Made by a program: the position numbers and the translations under genes. From an uncultured Clostridia bacterium (GTDB taxonomy: Bacteria > Bacillota > Clostridia > Oscillospirales > Ruminococcaceae), in contig CAMNXF010000005.1 of assembly GCA_946567425.1 (NCBI GenBank), positions 1-64,000 of the forward strand: 64,000 nucleotides of DNA. The letters run 5' to 3'. Under the pieces are notes generated by a model. It saw only the letters and a list, made by a program, of their open reading frames with translations, ran no database searches and was not told the origin of the DNA. Below are positions 53,119 through 61,499 of this stretch, piece after piece (the first letter of the stretch is position 1; every line of letters begins with the position of its first letter).

Positions 53119-55404
53119 ATGTTGACAACAGAAGAAAAAACAGCGCTTTATAACTGTATTTTAAAGCAATTTCCCGACCCCGGACTGTACAGAGTTTCAA
53201 GAGTGGGAGAATGGCTGGTTACAAACGGCTATTCTCTCGAACGGCTCGGTTACGGTTCTTTTCGGGTATTTGCGGAAGATTTTACGGAAATGTTCTCTTT
53301 TCAGGACGATGACAATGATGAATTTATCGAGATAAAGAGATGGCAAACAGGAGAAAAAAATATGATCGGAAGTATTGATATTCAACACCCCGCCGACAGC
53401 TTTTTCGGCACGGGAAACATTATTCTCAACGACGATATTATCGAAATGACACAGCAGTCGCTTTACGCGCTTACTAAAATACTCGGGAACGGATATACCG
53501 TTCAGCAGATGAAACAGGAGATATACCGTAAATTCGACGAGGCAAAAACGGAGGGCAAGCTCGTTTTTCTCGGTGAACGCTATACGTTCCCGATAGACTA
53601 CTGTCCCGATGGACTTCTTGTAAACGGCATTATAACCAAAAATTTAAGTCCGCGCGGAAAGAGCCTTTATTTCGCGTTCGATAAAACGAGGATATACCGC
53701 AGCGCTTCTGTTATCGAGCACAGAAAACCGCCCGCGGCGGGTCCTGTTCCCGAAGAGGAAAAAGACGCAATCTACAAACTGCTCACGGACTATTTCCCCA
53801 TAAACACAAAGTATCACATGGCGGCGGTCAGCAAGTACCTCACGGATCGCGGCGTCGACAGAACGCGCTTCGGCTTTTTTAAGATGAAGGATTTTCTTAC
53901 GGCGCTCGGATTTCTGGAAATGGAGGACGTTGTTCTGCACGGAGTTCCGCAGGTAATGATAACCATTATGCCGCGCGACAGTGAAGAGAACATGCGTTCC
54001 GCGGCTCAGAGCACCGTACCCTCGACGAGAGTTTTTGAAAACTCTCAGTCCGAGTACAGAAAGACAGAACCGCTCTACACGAAAACCGAGCCAGTTCTCC
54101 GAAAAACAGAGAACGTCGAGAACGTTTCCATACCCGAGGGCAGACTTACCGACTTTTCAAATCTGCCGATAAAACCCATGGGTATACTGGAGAAATATCT
54201 GCACGACAAAGGTTTTTCCGTTGACTTTTCGACCGTTGTACGCAATATTACCGATGATTTTGACAAGGCGCGCGCTGACGGAACTATACGCATGTACGAG
54301 GCGAAGCTGATATTTCCGGTGCGCTATTTAAAGGAGGACGGCAGCAGGGTGGAGCTTACCCTTAAACCGAGCGCATACGAGGGCAAAAAGTGGTTTTTGT
54401 ACTATGTTGATACCGTTCCGCACGAGAAGAGTTTACACAACGCCGACCCCGGCAAGGAGTTGGAGAGCTTTGCGTTTCTTGGGAGCTGGTCGAGCTTCTT
54501 AGCCGAGCTTGCGGCTAAGGCGGTCGACGAGGAATGGGATTTCTTAAACTCTTCTGTTAGGAACTATGAAATTTTAATTCAGTATATAAAATATACGTTC
54601 AGCCGATTAAAGCATGAAAATAAGATATGCATATCGCAGGACAAATCGTTCGCGGCGTTTAACACGGGGCTTGCCGACAATCATTATGACGATATCTACG
54701 CGTGCTTTTCCCCGAACGATTCCGAGAGCGGTACGGAGTGGAAATTCAGCGGATTTTGCACGGCGGCTTCGGGCGGTCTGGGAAAGCAGCTTGTGAATTA
54801 CTTCAATCCTTTGCCGCAGCCGCCGTCGTACTTCAAGCGCAACGAGGATCTTTTCTTCGACCACACCAAGCAGCTCCACACCGATTTCGAGCATATTATA
54901 ATCGACAATATCCGCCGTCTGCCGCTGCAATTCCTTTACGATCAATTTTTCGATAATCCTCAGGCGCGTGAACTGGTGGAAAGCATCAGAAACGCGCGCG
55001 ACCGCGACGAGCGGTTGAAGCATTACGAGCATCTGAAATCGCTCCTCAAAGAAAGCAGCCGTTTGTTTATGCGTATTCAAAACCGTATCAAGGATTCAAT
55101 TGAGCTTGCGCGCAAGCGTGTCCGCTGGAACTACAAGACTGCCGTTCCGTCATATTTCCCGAAAAGGAACAGTATGTCGCTTATGCTGCCGCTAGCGCTT
55201 CAGGACGAGTCCAAACCCGACGTGGCTCTGGTGGTCGAACTTACGCGTTCGGGGAGCTATCAGGGACAGACGATACTCACCTTGCCACAGGCATATATCG
55301 ATGCGCGTCTAATGTGCCGCATTACGGGCGACTGGCTTACGCCATCGCAGATATTCGACGGCGATAACGCGCAGACCGAGGACGACACGGAGGACGTTGA
55401 ATGA
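53119..55404 (+). CDS. Predicted RNA-binding protein with OST-HTH/LOTUS-like repeats and a DUF3825 domain
   Basis: 761 residues. Residues ~5-75 (LYNCILKQFPDPGLYRVS, NGYSLERLGYGSFRVFAED) and ~215-295 (IYKLLTDYFPINTKYHMAAV, RGVDRTRFGFFKMKDFL) look like two OST-HTH/LOTUS winged-helix domains. A polar linker (~300-340) and a third possible winged helix (~355-385) follow. Residues ~455-740 match the DUF3825 pattern as I recall it: YIKYTFSRLKHENKI, AAFNTGLADNHYDDIYACF, FNPLPQPPSYFKRNEDLFFD, HIIIDNIRRLPLQFL. LOTUS domains bind RNA and DUF3825 proteins are often linked to RNA-related or stress functions, so RNA binding is inferred. ATG follows GAAGGG. Its stop overlaps the next gene by ATGA. Confidence 0.7.
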   Translation: MLTTEEKTALYNCILKQFPDPGLYRVSRVGEWLVTNGYSLERLGYGSFRVFAEDFTEMFSFQDDDNDEFIEIKRWQTGEKNMIGSIDIQHPADSFFGTGNIILNDDIIEMTQQSLYALTKILGNGYTVQQMKQEIYRKFDEAKTEGKLVFLGERYTFPIDYCPDGLLVNGIITKNLSPRGKSLYFAFDKTRIYRSASVIEHRKPPAAGPVPEEEKDAIYKLLTDYFPINTKYHMAAVSKYLTDRGVDRTRFGFFKMKDFLTALGFLEMEDVVLHGVPQVMITIMPRDSEENMRSAAQSTVPSTRVFENSQSEYRKTEPLYTKTEPVLRKTENVENVSIPEGRLTDFSNLPIKPMGILEKYLHDKGFSVDFSTVVRNITDDFDKARADGTIRMYEAKLIFPVRYLKEDGSRVELTLKPSAYEGKKWFLYYVDTVPHEKSLHNADPGKELESFAFLGSWSSFLAELAAKAVDEEWDFLNSSVRNYEILIQYIKYTFSRLKHENKICISQDKSFAAFNTGLADNHYDDIYACFSPNDSESGTEWKFSGFCTAASGGLGKQLVNYFNPLPQPPSYFKRNEDLFFDHTKQLHTDFEHIIIDNIRRLPLQFLYDQFFDNPQARELVESIRNARDRDERLKHYEHLKSLLKESSRLFMRIQNRIKDSIELARKRVRWNYKTAVPSYFPKRNSMSLMLPLALQDESKPDVALVVELTRSGSYQGQTILTLPQAYIDARLMCRITGDWLTPSQIFDGDNAQTEDDTEDVE

Positions 55405-56387
55405 AAACCGCGATTGAGCGTCTCGCGGAGCTTGATTTCAAGGGCGGCAGGATAACCGACACGGAAAAGTGGGGAACGCGCTGTTTTGTGCTGAACGGCG
55501 AGTTTGCAGGCTGCGATATAAAGTATTTCACGGTGTCCTTTGAGGGCGGCGGCTTCACGGTTCTTGAAGGCAGTGCGGGCGCGGTGATCGAGGAATTTGT
55601 TATCGAGAAAAACGGTGAAGAGGCGTACAGCGTGAAATTAACGCTGAATACCGACGGAAAAACGCGTGTCATTCAATTCGGCTGTAAGCTCGTCAACATT
55701 ACACCGAAGAAATACCACGGAATGTCGCGCCGCAATATGTACGAAACGTGGCTCAATGGCTTGGAGAATATCGCCTGCGTTGAGAATGAAAAGTATTTCA
55801 AGGGCGAGGAAACTCACGAGCTTGACGAATTTACGCTGAACCTGAAAAAATACGCCGACAAAAACAATCGTCTGGAGGTCGGCGAATTGACGGGGAACGG
55901 GCTGCGATATCAATACCGCTCAACCTCATACAGCAATCCGCACACGTTTTTTGACATTATCCGCCACTCGGACGGACGGCGTTATTTTCCGTTCCACATC
56001 GACCTTTACGGCATAAGCTATCTGGACGTTGACAGCGGCGAGGTTTACCATTATATTCCCGAGGGTTACGAGCATGACGCGGAGTGGGATCTTGGCGAAT
56101 CGTTTATCGTTACCGATGTGCATTACGACCCGCGCACGAACCTTATCGCTTACGGCGGCTGCGTCTGGGCAGGACCGAGCGACGTTATGGTCGGCGATTT
56201 CTCTGAGCCGCTGAACTTCAACCCGTATCTTGTAAGCGCTAACGGGTTTATCGACCCCGAATATGAGGAGTGCTGGGATATTGATTTCGTCCGTTTCGAG
56301 GAGAACGGAATAGTTGTGCGCAACAATCAAAAAACGGAGTTCCTCATTGGATTTGACAAGATAAAGAGCCGTTTGGGAGGAAAATAA
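55401..56387 (+). CDS. Hypothetical protein in the LOTUS/DUF3825 operon
   Basis: 328 residues, no signal peptide or membrane segment. Mostly beta-rich with many aromatic and acidic residues. Residues ~190-325 contain propeller-like motifs (FPFHIDLYGISYLDVDSGEVYHY, and HYDPRTNLIAYGGCVWAGPSD, shown in parts) that recall WD40 or six-bladed sensors, but I cannot assign a family. It overlaps the LOTUS gene by four bases (ATGA) and its stop overlaps the next start, so it is co-translated. Confidence 0.7.
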   Translation: MKTAIERLAELDFKGGRITDTEKWGTRCFVLNGEFAGCDIKYFTVSFEGGGFTVLEGSAGAVIEEFVIEKNGEEAYSVKLTLNTDGKTRVIQFGCKLVNITPKKYHGMSRRNMYETWLNGLENIACVENEKYFKGEETHELDEFTLNLKKYADKNNRLEVGELTGNGLRYQYRSTSYSNPHTFFDIIRHSDGRRYFPFHIDLYGISYLDVDSGEVYHYIPEGYEHDAEWDLGESFIVTDVHYDPRTNLIAYGGCVWAGPSDVMVGDFSEPLNFNPYLVSANGFIDPEYEECWDIDFVRFEENGIVVRNNQKTEFLIGFDKIKSRLGGK

Positions 56388-56929
56388 TGCACTTTTTATG
56401 CCCTTGCGGAAACGATATCCATGACACCTCCGACTGCTTGTCCTACAAGGCGGGTATAATAGCAGATCAGGACGAGGAGGAGCTTTGGGAGATACTGGAA
56501 AAAGCAGAGCAGCCGCACACCGAAAAAATGAACACTGCCGTCGAGGTAATGAGCCTGCTCCGCCGAAACATCTACCAATGCCCGAAATGCGGACGCATTT
56601 TTCTTGAGGACGCTGCCGACGGCTACGAGCTTGTGTGCTTTGAGCCTGTCGGGAACGTCAACAAGAAAATGCTTATCTCGTCGCGCGGCGAGAACTGGCG
56701 CGGTTATCTTTTCGCAGACTGGTACGACCCCAAGCCCGAGTACTGCGAGCACAAGGGGTTTATAACGCCGCATTGCAACGTTAAATTCGACGACCTTTTC
56801 TTTGATGATTACACAGCTTTTGAACACCGCTATTTCGAGATATTGGACGAAATGCGTAGCAGAAATATACTGCGTCGCGCTCAACTGAGCGTTAACCGCG
56901 AAAGAAAGCACTTATGGGAGGACGAATGA
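56387..56929 (+). CDS. Hypothetical protein with zinc-ribbon-like cysteines
   Basis: 180 residues starting MHFLCPCGNDIHD. CPCG at the N-terminus and CPKCGR (~residues 65-70) form a pair of CxxC-type knuckles likely to bind one zinc. The C-terminal half is helical with charged residues (RNILRRAQLSVNRERK). No family recognised. The start ATG shares a base with the previous stop, and the stop overlaps the next start, typical of translational coupling. Confidence 0.7.
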   Translation: MHFLCPCGNDIHDTSDCLSYKAGIIADQDEEELWEILEKAEQPHTEKMNTAVEVMSLLRRNIYQCPKCGRIFLEDAADGYELVCFEPVGNVNKKMLISSRGENWRGYLFADWYDPKPEYCEHKGFITPHCNVKFDDLFFDDYTAFEHRYFEILDEMRSRNILRRAQLSVNRERKHLWEDE

Positions 56930-57684
56930 TTATTGACGCGCATATGCACTTGCCAAGCGGTGAACCCGACCCGGAAAGCAAAAAGCGGCGGATGTTGTCC
57001 GATATGATGGCAAACGGAGTTGACATCGGCATAGTGATCTCCGATTCAGAATTGGAAAGCGCTATCGGTTCAATGGACGACTGCGCGGAGCTGTTTTCGG
57101 ACTGCCCGAACATATTTGCCGCTGCGGGGATAAGTCCGTATATAAATTACGGGGAGCAGCTCGAAAAACTGAGAAACTACCTCGCGCGAGGACTGTTTGT
57201 CGGCATAAAGCTGTATTGCGGTCACGAGCCTGTTTATATCGACGACGGTTCGCTGAAACCCGTTTTTGAGCTTGCCGTTGAGTTTAACGTGCCCGTGCTG
57301 TTTCATTCGGGATGGGATAACGCTCAATACGCTGCGCCCGAAAGGGTGAAAACCGCAGCCGAAAAAAATCTTGAAGTGCGATTTGTATGCTGCCATTGTT
57401 GGTATCCCGAACTTGCTTTGTGCTTTGAAGCGTTAAAGGACTGCACAAACGTGTACTTTGACTTATCGTCAGTAGCCGATGATTCCGAAAAATCACCGTC
57501 TATAGCGGCGGTATTGGAGCGATATATCCCAGAAAAGCCCGAACGCTTTATTTTCGGCTCGGATTACGGCTGCTGCGACCAGCGGCGGCATATTGACTTT
57601 ATCGGTTCGTTGGATATTCCACCGAACCACAAGCAGGCGGTTTTATGCGGGAACGCCGCGCGGATATACAAGATCAGCATATAA
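56926..57684 (+). CDS. Amidohydrolase-family TIM-barrel metal hydrolase
   Basis: 252 residues. N-terminal MIIDAHMHLP gives the HxH metal motif of the amidohydrolase-2 (COG2159) and TatD-like groups. Later ligands appear in VLFHSGWDN, FVCCHCWYPELALCF and the terminal FIFGSDYGCC, where the Asp would be the metal-bound general base. Decarboxylases and lactonases share this fold, so the reaction is unknown. ATG at 56926 follows GGGAGG and overlaps the previous stop. It ends the five-gene operon before a bidirectional terminator. Confidence 0.82.
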   Translation: MIIDAHMHLPSGEPDPESKKRRMLSDMMANGVDIGIVISDSELESAIGSMDDCAELFSDCPNIFAAAGISPYINYGEQLEKLRNYLARGLFVGIKLYCGHEPVYIDDGSLKPVFELAVEFNVPVLFHSGWDNAQYAAPERVKTAAEKNLEVRFVCCHCWYPELALCFEALKDCTNVYFDLSSVADDSEKSPSIAAVLERYIPEKPERFIFGSDYGCCDQRRHIDFIGSLDIPPNHKQAVLCGNAARIYKISI

Positions 57685-57685
57685 C

Positions 57686-57720
57686 AAAAAGGCTATGCTT
57701 TGCGGCATAGCCTTGTACTT
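57686..57720. terminator. Bidirectional terminator between convergent units
   Basis: Perfect 10-bp stem (57689-57698 with 57705-57714). A-tract on the left gives TTTTT on the minus strand; ACTTTT lies on the right for the plus strand. Confidence 0.85.
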
Positions 57721-57760
57721 TTACAAAAGGAGCAGTCACTGAAACGGCTGCTCTGAACTG

Positions 57761-58177
57761 TTATCGGTATGATGTTTCCTTAACGCCGCTCAGCCGCGCA
57801 AAGATAATTCCCGTAACGCCCGCGCTGATAACGTTAGTCGATATCAGACAAAGAACAATGTTGACAATACACAGTGTTCGCCAAGCCCCGATACACCGTC
57901 CTGTTTTTGCCGCGATAAACCCAAGGATAAGCGAAGTAAACTGAAAGAACGCGAAAATCAAAGCGGTAATTCTCAAAGCTCCGCAGATAAGCATAAACCT
58001 GTCATACGGCTCAAAAAAACGAAAACCGCCCGTAAAACCCGCGCTCAATTCTATTGACGGAACGCTCGGATTAGCGTAGACCGCAACGACAAACACTATC
58101 CACAAAAGCATTAAGCTGAATGGGATAAGGTTAAGTTCGCTGAGTGCTTTCAGCGCCTTTTTGTCGGAAAAAGTCAT
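57761..58177 (-). CDS. Small membrane protein of unknown function
   Basis: 138 residues. Three or four hydrophobic helices: ~18-38 (FSLMLLWIVFVVAVYA), ~65-95 (ICGALRITALIFAFFQF, then a second segment) and ~105-130 (LCIVNIVLCLISTNVISA). No family recognised. ATG at 58177 is five bases after GGAGG; an ATG at 58189 would precede that site. It follows the DUF6348-like gene on the same strand and is probably in the PduL transcript. Confidence 0.7.
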   Translation of the reverse strand: MTFSDKKALKALSELNLIPFSLMLLWIVFVVAVYANPSVPSIELSAGFTGGFRFFEPYDRFMLICGALRITALIFAFFQFTSLILGFIAAKTGRCIGAWRTLCIVNIVLCLISTNVISAGVTGIIFARLSGVKETSYR

Positions 58178-58189
58178 TGCGACCTCCAT

Positions 58190-59374
58190 TCACCGTATCT
58201 CAAACCCTAGCGGAGTATTAAAGATCAGCGCCGAAATTCTGCCCTCAGGCGCGGCTCCATTTTCGGAGAGCTTCTCAACGGCGGAGTAAATCGAGCTCAT
58301 ACCAATCATGCTTCGGTACAGGTCGTTGGTACGTTCGCCGAAAATACCGCTGTCGAACAGCGAAAACATCAGATTTCCGAGCGGATAGAAGTCCGCGAGC
58401 TGATTTTTGTACACAGACGTGCTGTTATCGCCGAACGAAAAAAGCAGCTCCTCGGAGAACGTCAGCTTACCGAAAGCGCGCTCGGCGCAGATCTCGGGCA
58501 AAAACGAAAGACATTCCCATGCGAGCGTCTCGTCGCCAATCGCTTCGTTCAGCTTGTCGAAAAGCTGCTCGTACTGCTCCTGCGTCTTTACCTCCGCGAA
58601 AATATCCAGTGCTTTTTTCACCATGACCGAAAGCGTCGGTATCTTTGCGCCGCCGTAAGGGTAGGGGAGAACCGTCTCGGAATCCTGCTTTATGAAGAAA
58701 AACTGCTTCTGCGAAGCAAATTGCTGAACGTTCCATTTTGTGGCGAGTTCGCCTACGAGCGCACCCAACTCCTCACTCGGAACGTCGTTTATACGGCATT
58801 CGCCCGTGATATGTTCGCCGTCCGCGCCGACAGCCTTCGCCGCATAGATTTTCACGTAGCACATTTTCTGATTGCCGAGCCGTTTCGCGATATGATCCTT
58901 CAGCAGCTCCCAGTAACGCGCGGTGACTTCCTTTGCGTCATCGTCGTCGCCCGTTTTTTCGCCGATACCGACGACGTTGCTCTTGTAAACGCTCCAGCGG
59001 TGAGTATGCCCCGCGAAGCTGCTTTCGAACGCCGTGCCGTCCTCGCCGCGCTGCATAAGCGCGATCCCCTGCATGAACGCAAACAAAAACGAGCTTGTTG
59101 CCGTTCCGATAGCTGTATCGGTGTCTCTGCCCGTTCCCGCGCAGCACTCAAACAGCGGCTCTTCCCAATCGGGAGAGGAGACATAAAAGTTCAGAACCGC
59201 CATTTGCTGATCGAGCTGATCTATCTCGGGTCTTATCGTGATGTTCCATTCGGGGCAGAAAATCATTCCGTCCCTTATTTCGTCCTTAGTCTCGATACAC
59301 CCGTGCAGACCCTCCAGAACGCGATGCATAGGGTCTTTTTTATGATGCTTTTCGAATTTACCGAATAATCCCAT
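58190..59374 (-). CDS. Hypothetical protein, possibly DUF6348-like
   Basis: 394 residues, no signal peptide or membrane helices, alpha/beta. Features such as GMIFCPEWNITIRPE, LFECCAGTGRDTDTAIGTA, GEKTGDDDDA and VKIYAAKAVGADG...ECRINDVPS recall the DUF6348 family, which I cannot confirm from sequence alone. The stop of pduL overlaps its ATG (TAATG), so it is translationally coupled to PduL. AAGGAG precedes the start. No function can be proposed. Confidence 0.65.
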   Translation of the reverse strand: MGLFGKFEKHHKKDPMHRVLEGLHGCIETKDEIRDGMIFCPEWNITIRPEIDQLDQQMAVLNFYVSSPDWEEPLFECCAGTGRDTDTAIGTATSSFLFAFMQGIALMQRGEDGTAFESSFAGHTHRWSVYKSNVVGIGEKTGDDDDAKEVTARYWELLKDHIAKRLGNQKMCYVKIYAAKAVGADGEHITGECRINDVPSEELGALVGELATKWNVQQFASQKQFFFIKQDSETVLPYPYGGAKIPTLSVMVKKALDIFAEVKTQEQYEQLFDKLNEAIGDETLAWECLSFLPEICAERAFGKLTFSEELLFSFGDNSTSVYKNQLADFYPLGNLMFSLFDSGIFGERTNDLYRSMIGMSSIYSAVEKLSENGAAPEGRISALIFNTPLGFEIR

Positions 59375-59952
59375 TACAGCTCCTTAAGAATTTCGCCCAT
59401 AAGCCCGGGAGCAGCGCCGATAGCATTGGACTCGTCGGTGTCGATATGCATAGCGTCAGCAAAGCTCTCGCTCACTCGTACAACAACATCGCCGAGCACA
59501 GCGGAGCGCTCCTTGGTATTGCACTTCACCCAAACGGTGTCCTTGTTCTTAACGCCGAGCTTTTCAGCAGTCTCTGGAGTAAGGTGGATATGGCGCTTTG
59601 CAACGATAACGCCCTCTTTGATTGTAACCTCGCCCGCGGGACCTTTCAAAGTGCAGCCAGGAGTTCCCGAGATGTCACCGCTCTCGCGGATAGCAATATC
59701 AAGTCCGATAGAGCGCGCGTCGGTAGCGGACAACTCCACTTGGTCTGCACTACGGCACGGACCGAGAATGGACACGTTCGCAAGCTCTTTTTTGGGTCCT
59801 ACAACGGTAACTCTCTGTTCGCTAGCGTACTGACCGGGCTGCGAAAGATCTTTTTTCTTTGTAAGCTCCGCGCCCTTTCCGAAAAGCGCCTCGAGGGTCT
59901 CCTTGGTAACGTGTACGTGTCTTGCCGACGTTTCGATAAGAATTTCAGCCAT
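59374..59952 (-). CDS. pduL: Phosphate propanoyltransferase/phosphotransacetylase PduL
   Basis: 192 residues. The duplicated PduL fold is clear: SARHVHVTKETLEALFG, KDLSQPGQYASEQRVTVVGPK, ILGPCR, and RHIHLTPETAEKLGV, with the His residues that bind zinc. It swaps CoA and phosphate on acyl groups (acetyl or propanoyl), giving acyl phosphate for ATP formation with acetate or propionate kinase. There is no N-terminal encapsulation peptide and no microcompartment gene nearby, so it probably serves as the general phosphotransacetylase. ATG at 59952 follows GGAGG. Confidence 0.93.
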   Translation of the reverse strand: MAEILIETSARHVHVTKETLEALFGKGAELTKKKDLSQPGQYASEQRVTVVGPKKELANVSILGPCRSADQVELSATDARSIGLDIAIRESGDISGTPGCTLKGPAGEVTIKEGVIVAKRHIHLTPETAEKLGVKNKDTVWVKCNTKERSAVLGDVVVRVSESFADAMHIDTDESNAIGAAPGLMGEILKEL

Positions 59953-60006
59953 TTTAGTTTCCTCCAAAAATTATTTTAGGGCAAATCGCCCAATATTTAC
60001 AATTCC

Positions 60007-60035
60007 ATTATACAACTTTTTTCCGAAAAAATCAA
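60007..60035 (-). promoter_or_regulatory. Promoter of the pduL unit
   Basis: Minus strand TTGATT (60035-60030), 17-bp spacer, TATAAT (60012-60007), 55 bases before the ATG; divergent from the promoter at 60045-60073. Confidence 0.75.
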
Positions 60036-60044
60036 TAAAAACTC

Positions 60045-60073
60045 TTGATTTTTTTTAAATTTTATGATATAAT
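60045..60073 (+). promoter_or_regulatory. Promoter of the DUF4279 gene cluster
   Basis: TTGATT (60045-60050), 17-bp spacer, TATAAT (60068-60073), 43 bases before the ATG. It is separated from the divergent pduL promoter by only nine bases. Confidence 0.75.
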
Positions 60074-60115
60074 TTGAAAATGATAGTCAATATCAAATTT
60101 TGATGAGGTTATTCA

Positions 60116-60535
60116 ATGACTTATAATGAGTGCTACACCTATTTTAAAATTGTCGGGAATTTCGATCCCGATACGGTTACGGATCTTCTCGGCATTATTC
60201 CCGAGGAGTTTTGGAAAATCGGCGATATGCGAAAAAACGGTACGGTTCGCGATTTCGCGTTCTGGAGAACGGGAACTTGCCGTGAATACGATATCGAAAC
60301 CTACCGCCAGATGATGAAAACGCTTTCTCCGCTGCTAGATAAAACGGATGTATTAAATGATATCAAAGCACGGTATGACGTTGATTTTGTTCTGGAGGTT
60401 GTTCCGACAGTCGTGCTCGGTAAAAGCACTCCTTGTCTTGCGCCGTCATTAGAGGTTATGCGCTTTTGCTGCGCTGCCGAAATTGTTATCGACATAGATT
60501 TGTACATTAATCGTGCAGATAATTTTACCGATTAA
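60116..60535 (+). CDS. DUF4279-family protein
   Basis: 139 residues. The start (YFKIVGNFDPDTVTDLLGIIPE, in parts), followed by WKIGD and FAFWRTG, matches the DUF4279 pattern of small cytoplasmic proteins. GAGG lies seven bases before the ATG. The family has no known activity and is often near stress or toxin-immunity genes; no such neighbour is seen here. The downstream hydrolase begins 30 bases later. Confidence 0.8.
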   Translation: MTYNECYTYFKIVGNFDPDTVTDLLGIIPEEFWKIGDMRKNGTVRDFAFWRTGTCREYDIETYRQMMKTLSPLLDKTDVLNDIKARYDVDFVLEVVPTVVLGKSTPCLAPSLEVMRFCCAAEIVIDIDLYINRADNFTD

Positions 60536-60564
60536 AATTGTGAAATTGAATGGGAGAACAAATA

Positions 60565-61098
60565 ATGGTGCTTTTGGTTATCGATACGCAAAAGCTTATC
60601 ACGAACGACAAATTATATATGTTTGACAGGTTTACCGCGAATGTAAAGTCGCTTATTGCAGCTGCGAGAGCAAGCTCTGCCGAGGTTATCTTCGTTCGTC
60701 ACGACGACGGGGTGGGAACGGCGCTCACAAAGGGAGCGGAGGGCTACGGGATATACGACGGATTTAAGCCGCTCGACGGCGAGAAAATATTTGACAAGAC
60801 CGTCAACAGCGCCTTTCATCAAACGGGCTTGACAGAATATCTGAAAGCGCGCGGCAAAAACGAGATAATGACGGTCGGTCTGCAAACCGATTATTGCATT
60901 GACGCGACGATAAAATGCGGCTTTGAGCACGGTTTCAAAATGATTGTTCCCGAGTACTGCAACTCGACGTTTGACAACGATTTTATGAGCGCCGAAACAA
61001 GCTATCATTATTATAACGATTTCATCTGGAGGAACCGATACGCCGAATGCGTTTCAATCAAAGCAGCACTTGAAATGCTGAACGGGAGGGCAAAATGA
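60565..61098 (+). CDS. Isochorismatase-like cysteine hydrolase
   Basis: 177 residues. The isochorismatase/nicotinamidase catalytic triad is visible: Asp in LLVIDTQKL, Lys in IFDKTVNSAF, and Cys in TVGLQTDYCIDATIKCG, with the preceding cis-peptide-type region. Family members hydrolyse small amides or vinyl ethers; the substrate is unknown. I chose ATG at 60565 because GGGAG precedes it, rather than the ATG at 60550. Its stop overlaps the Fur-family regulator gene by ATGA, so the two are co-translated. Confidence 0.88.
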   Translation: MVLLVIDTQKLITNDKLYMFDRFTANVKSLIAAARASSAEVIFVRHDDGVGTALTKGAEGYGIYDGFKPLDGEKIFDKTVNSAFHQTGLTEYLKARGKNEIMTVGLQTDYCIDATIKCGFEHGFKMIVPEYCNSTFDNDFMSAETSYHYYNDFIWRNRYAECVSIKAALEMLNGRAK

Positions 61099-61499
61099 GC
61101 GATAACGTTTACAAAACCAAGCAGCGCGACGAGATAGTCGAATTTTTCAATCAGCACCGCGGAAAATGCTTCACCGCGAAAGATATAATCAAGAGCGGCG
61201 AAATTGCCTCGGGCGAGGCGACCGTTTACAGAACACTCTCCAAACTCGCTGCGCAGGGCGTATTGAAGAGGTTTACGGACGGCGACGCGTCCTGTTATCA
61301 GCTCAACGAATCGGAGCAGTGCGAGAAGCATTTCCACCTCAAGTGCGAAAAATGCGGACGGCTTATTCACATGGACTGCGGGTTTATGGCAGATATGAAG
61401 CGCCATATCGAAAGCAGCCACGATTTTGTTGTCGATATCGGCAAGACTGTTATCTACGGCTTGTGCGGTGAGTGTGCAAAGGGGATAAATAATGCTTAA
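61095..61499 (+). CDS. Fur-family metal-responsive repressor (possibly Zur)
   Basis: 134 residues. Winged helix (~10-80) with the recognition helix region ASGEATVYRTLSKLAAQGVL, then the dimerisation/metal domain: EKHFHLKCEKCGRLIHMDC and CGECAKG give two CxxC zinc-structural pairs. The next gene is a zinc-binding lipoprotein that overlaps it by eight bases, so a zinc-sensing (Zur) role is more likely than iron or peroxide sensing; this is inference. It lies in the middle of a run of overlapping genes. Confidence 0.9.
   Translation: MSDNVYKTKQRDEIVEFFNQHRGKCFTAKDIIKSGEIASGEATVYRTLSKLAAQGVLKRFTDGDASCYQLNESEQCEKHFHLKCEKCGRLIHMDCGFMADMKRHIESSHDFVVDIGKTVIYGLCGECAKGINNA

Noticed and set aside
53098-57684. 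Calling the LOTUS/DUF3825 operon a known anti-phage system
   Set aside because: No recognisable nuclease, toxin, cyclase or sensor of a named defence system is present; the resemblance is only in gene coupling and unknown content.
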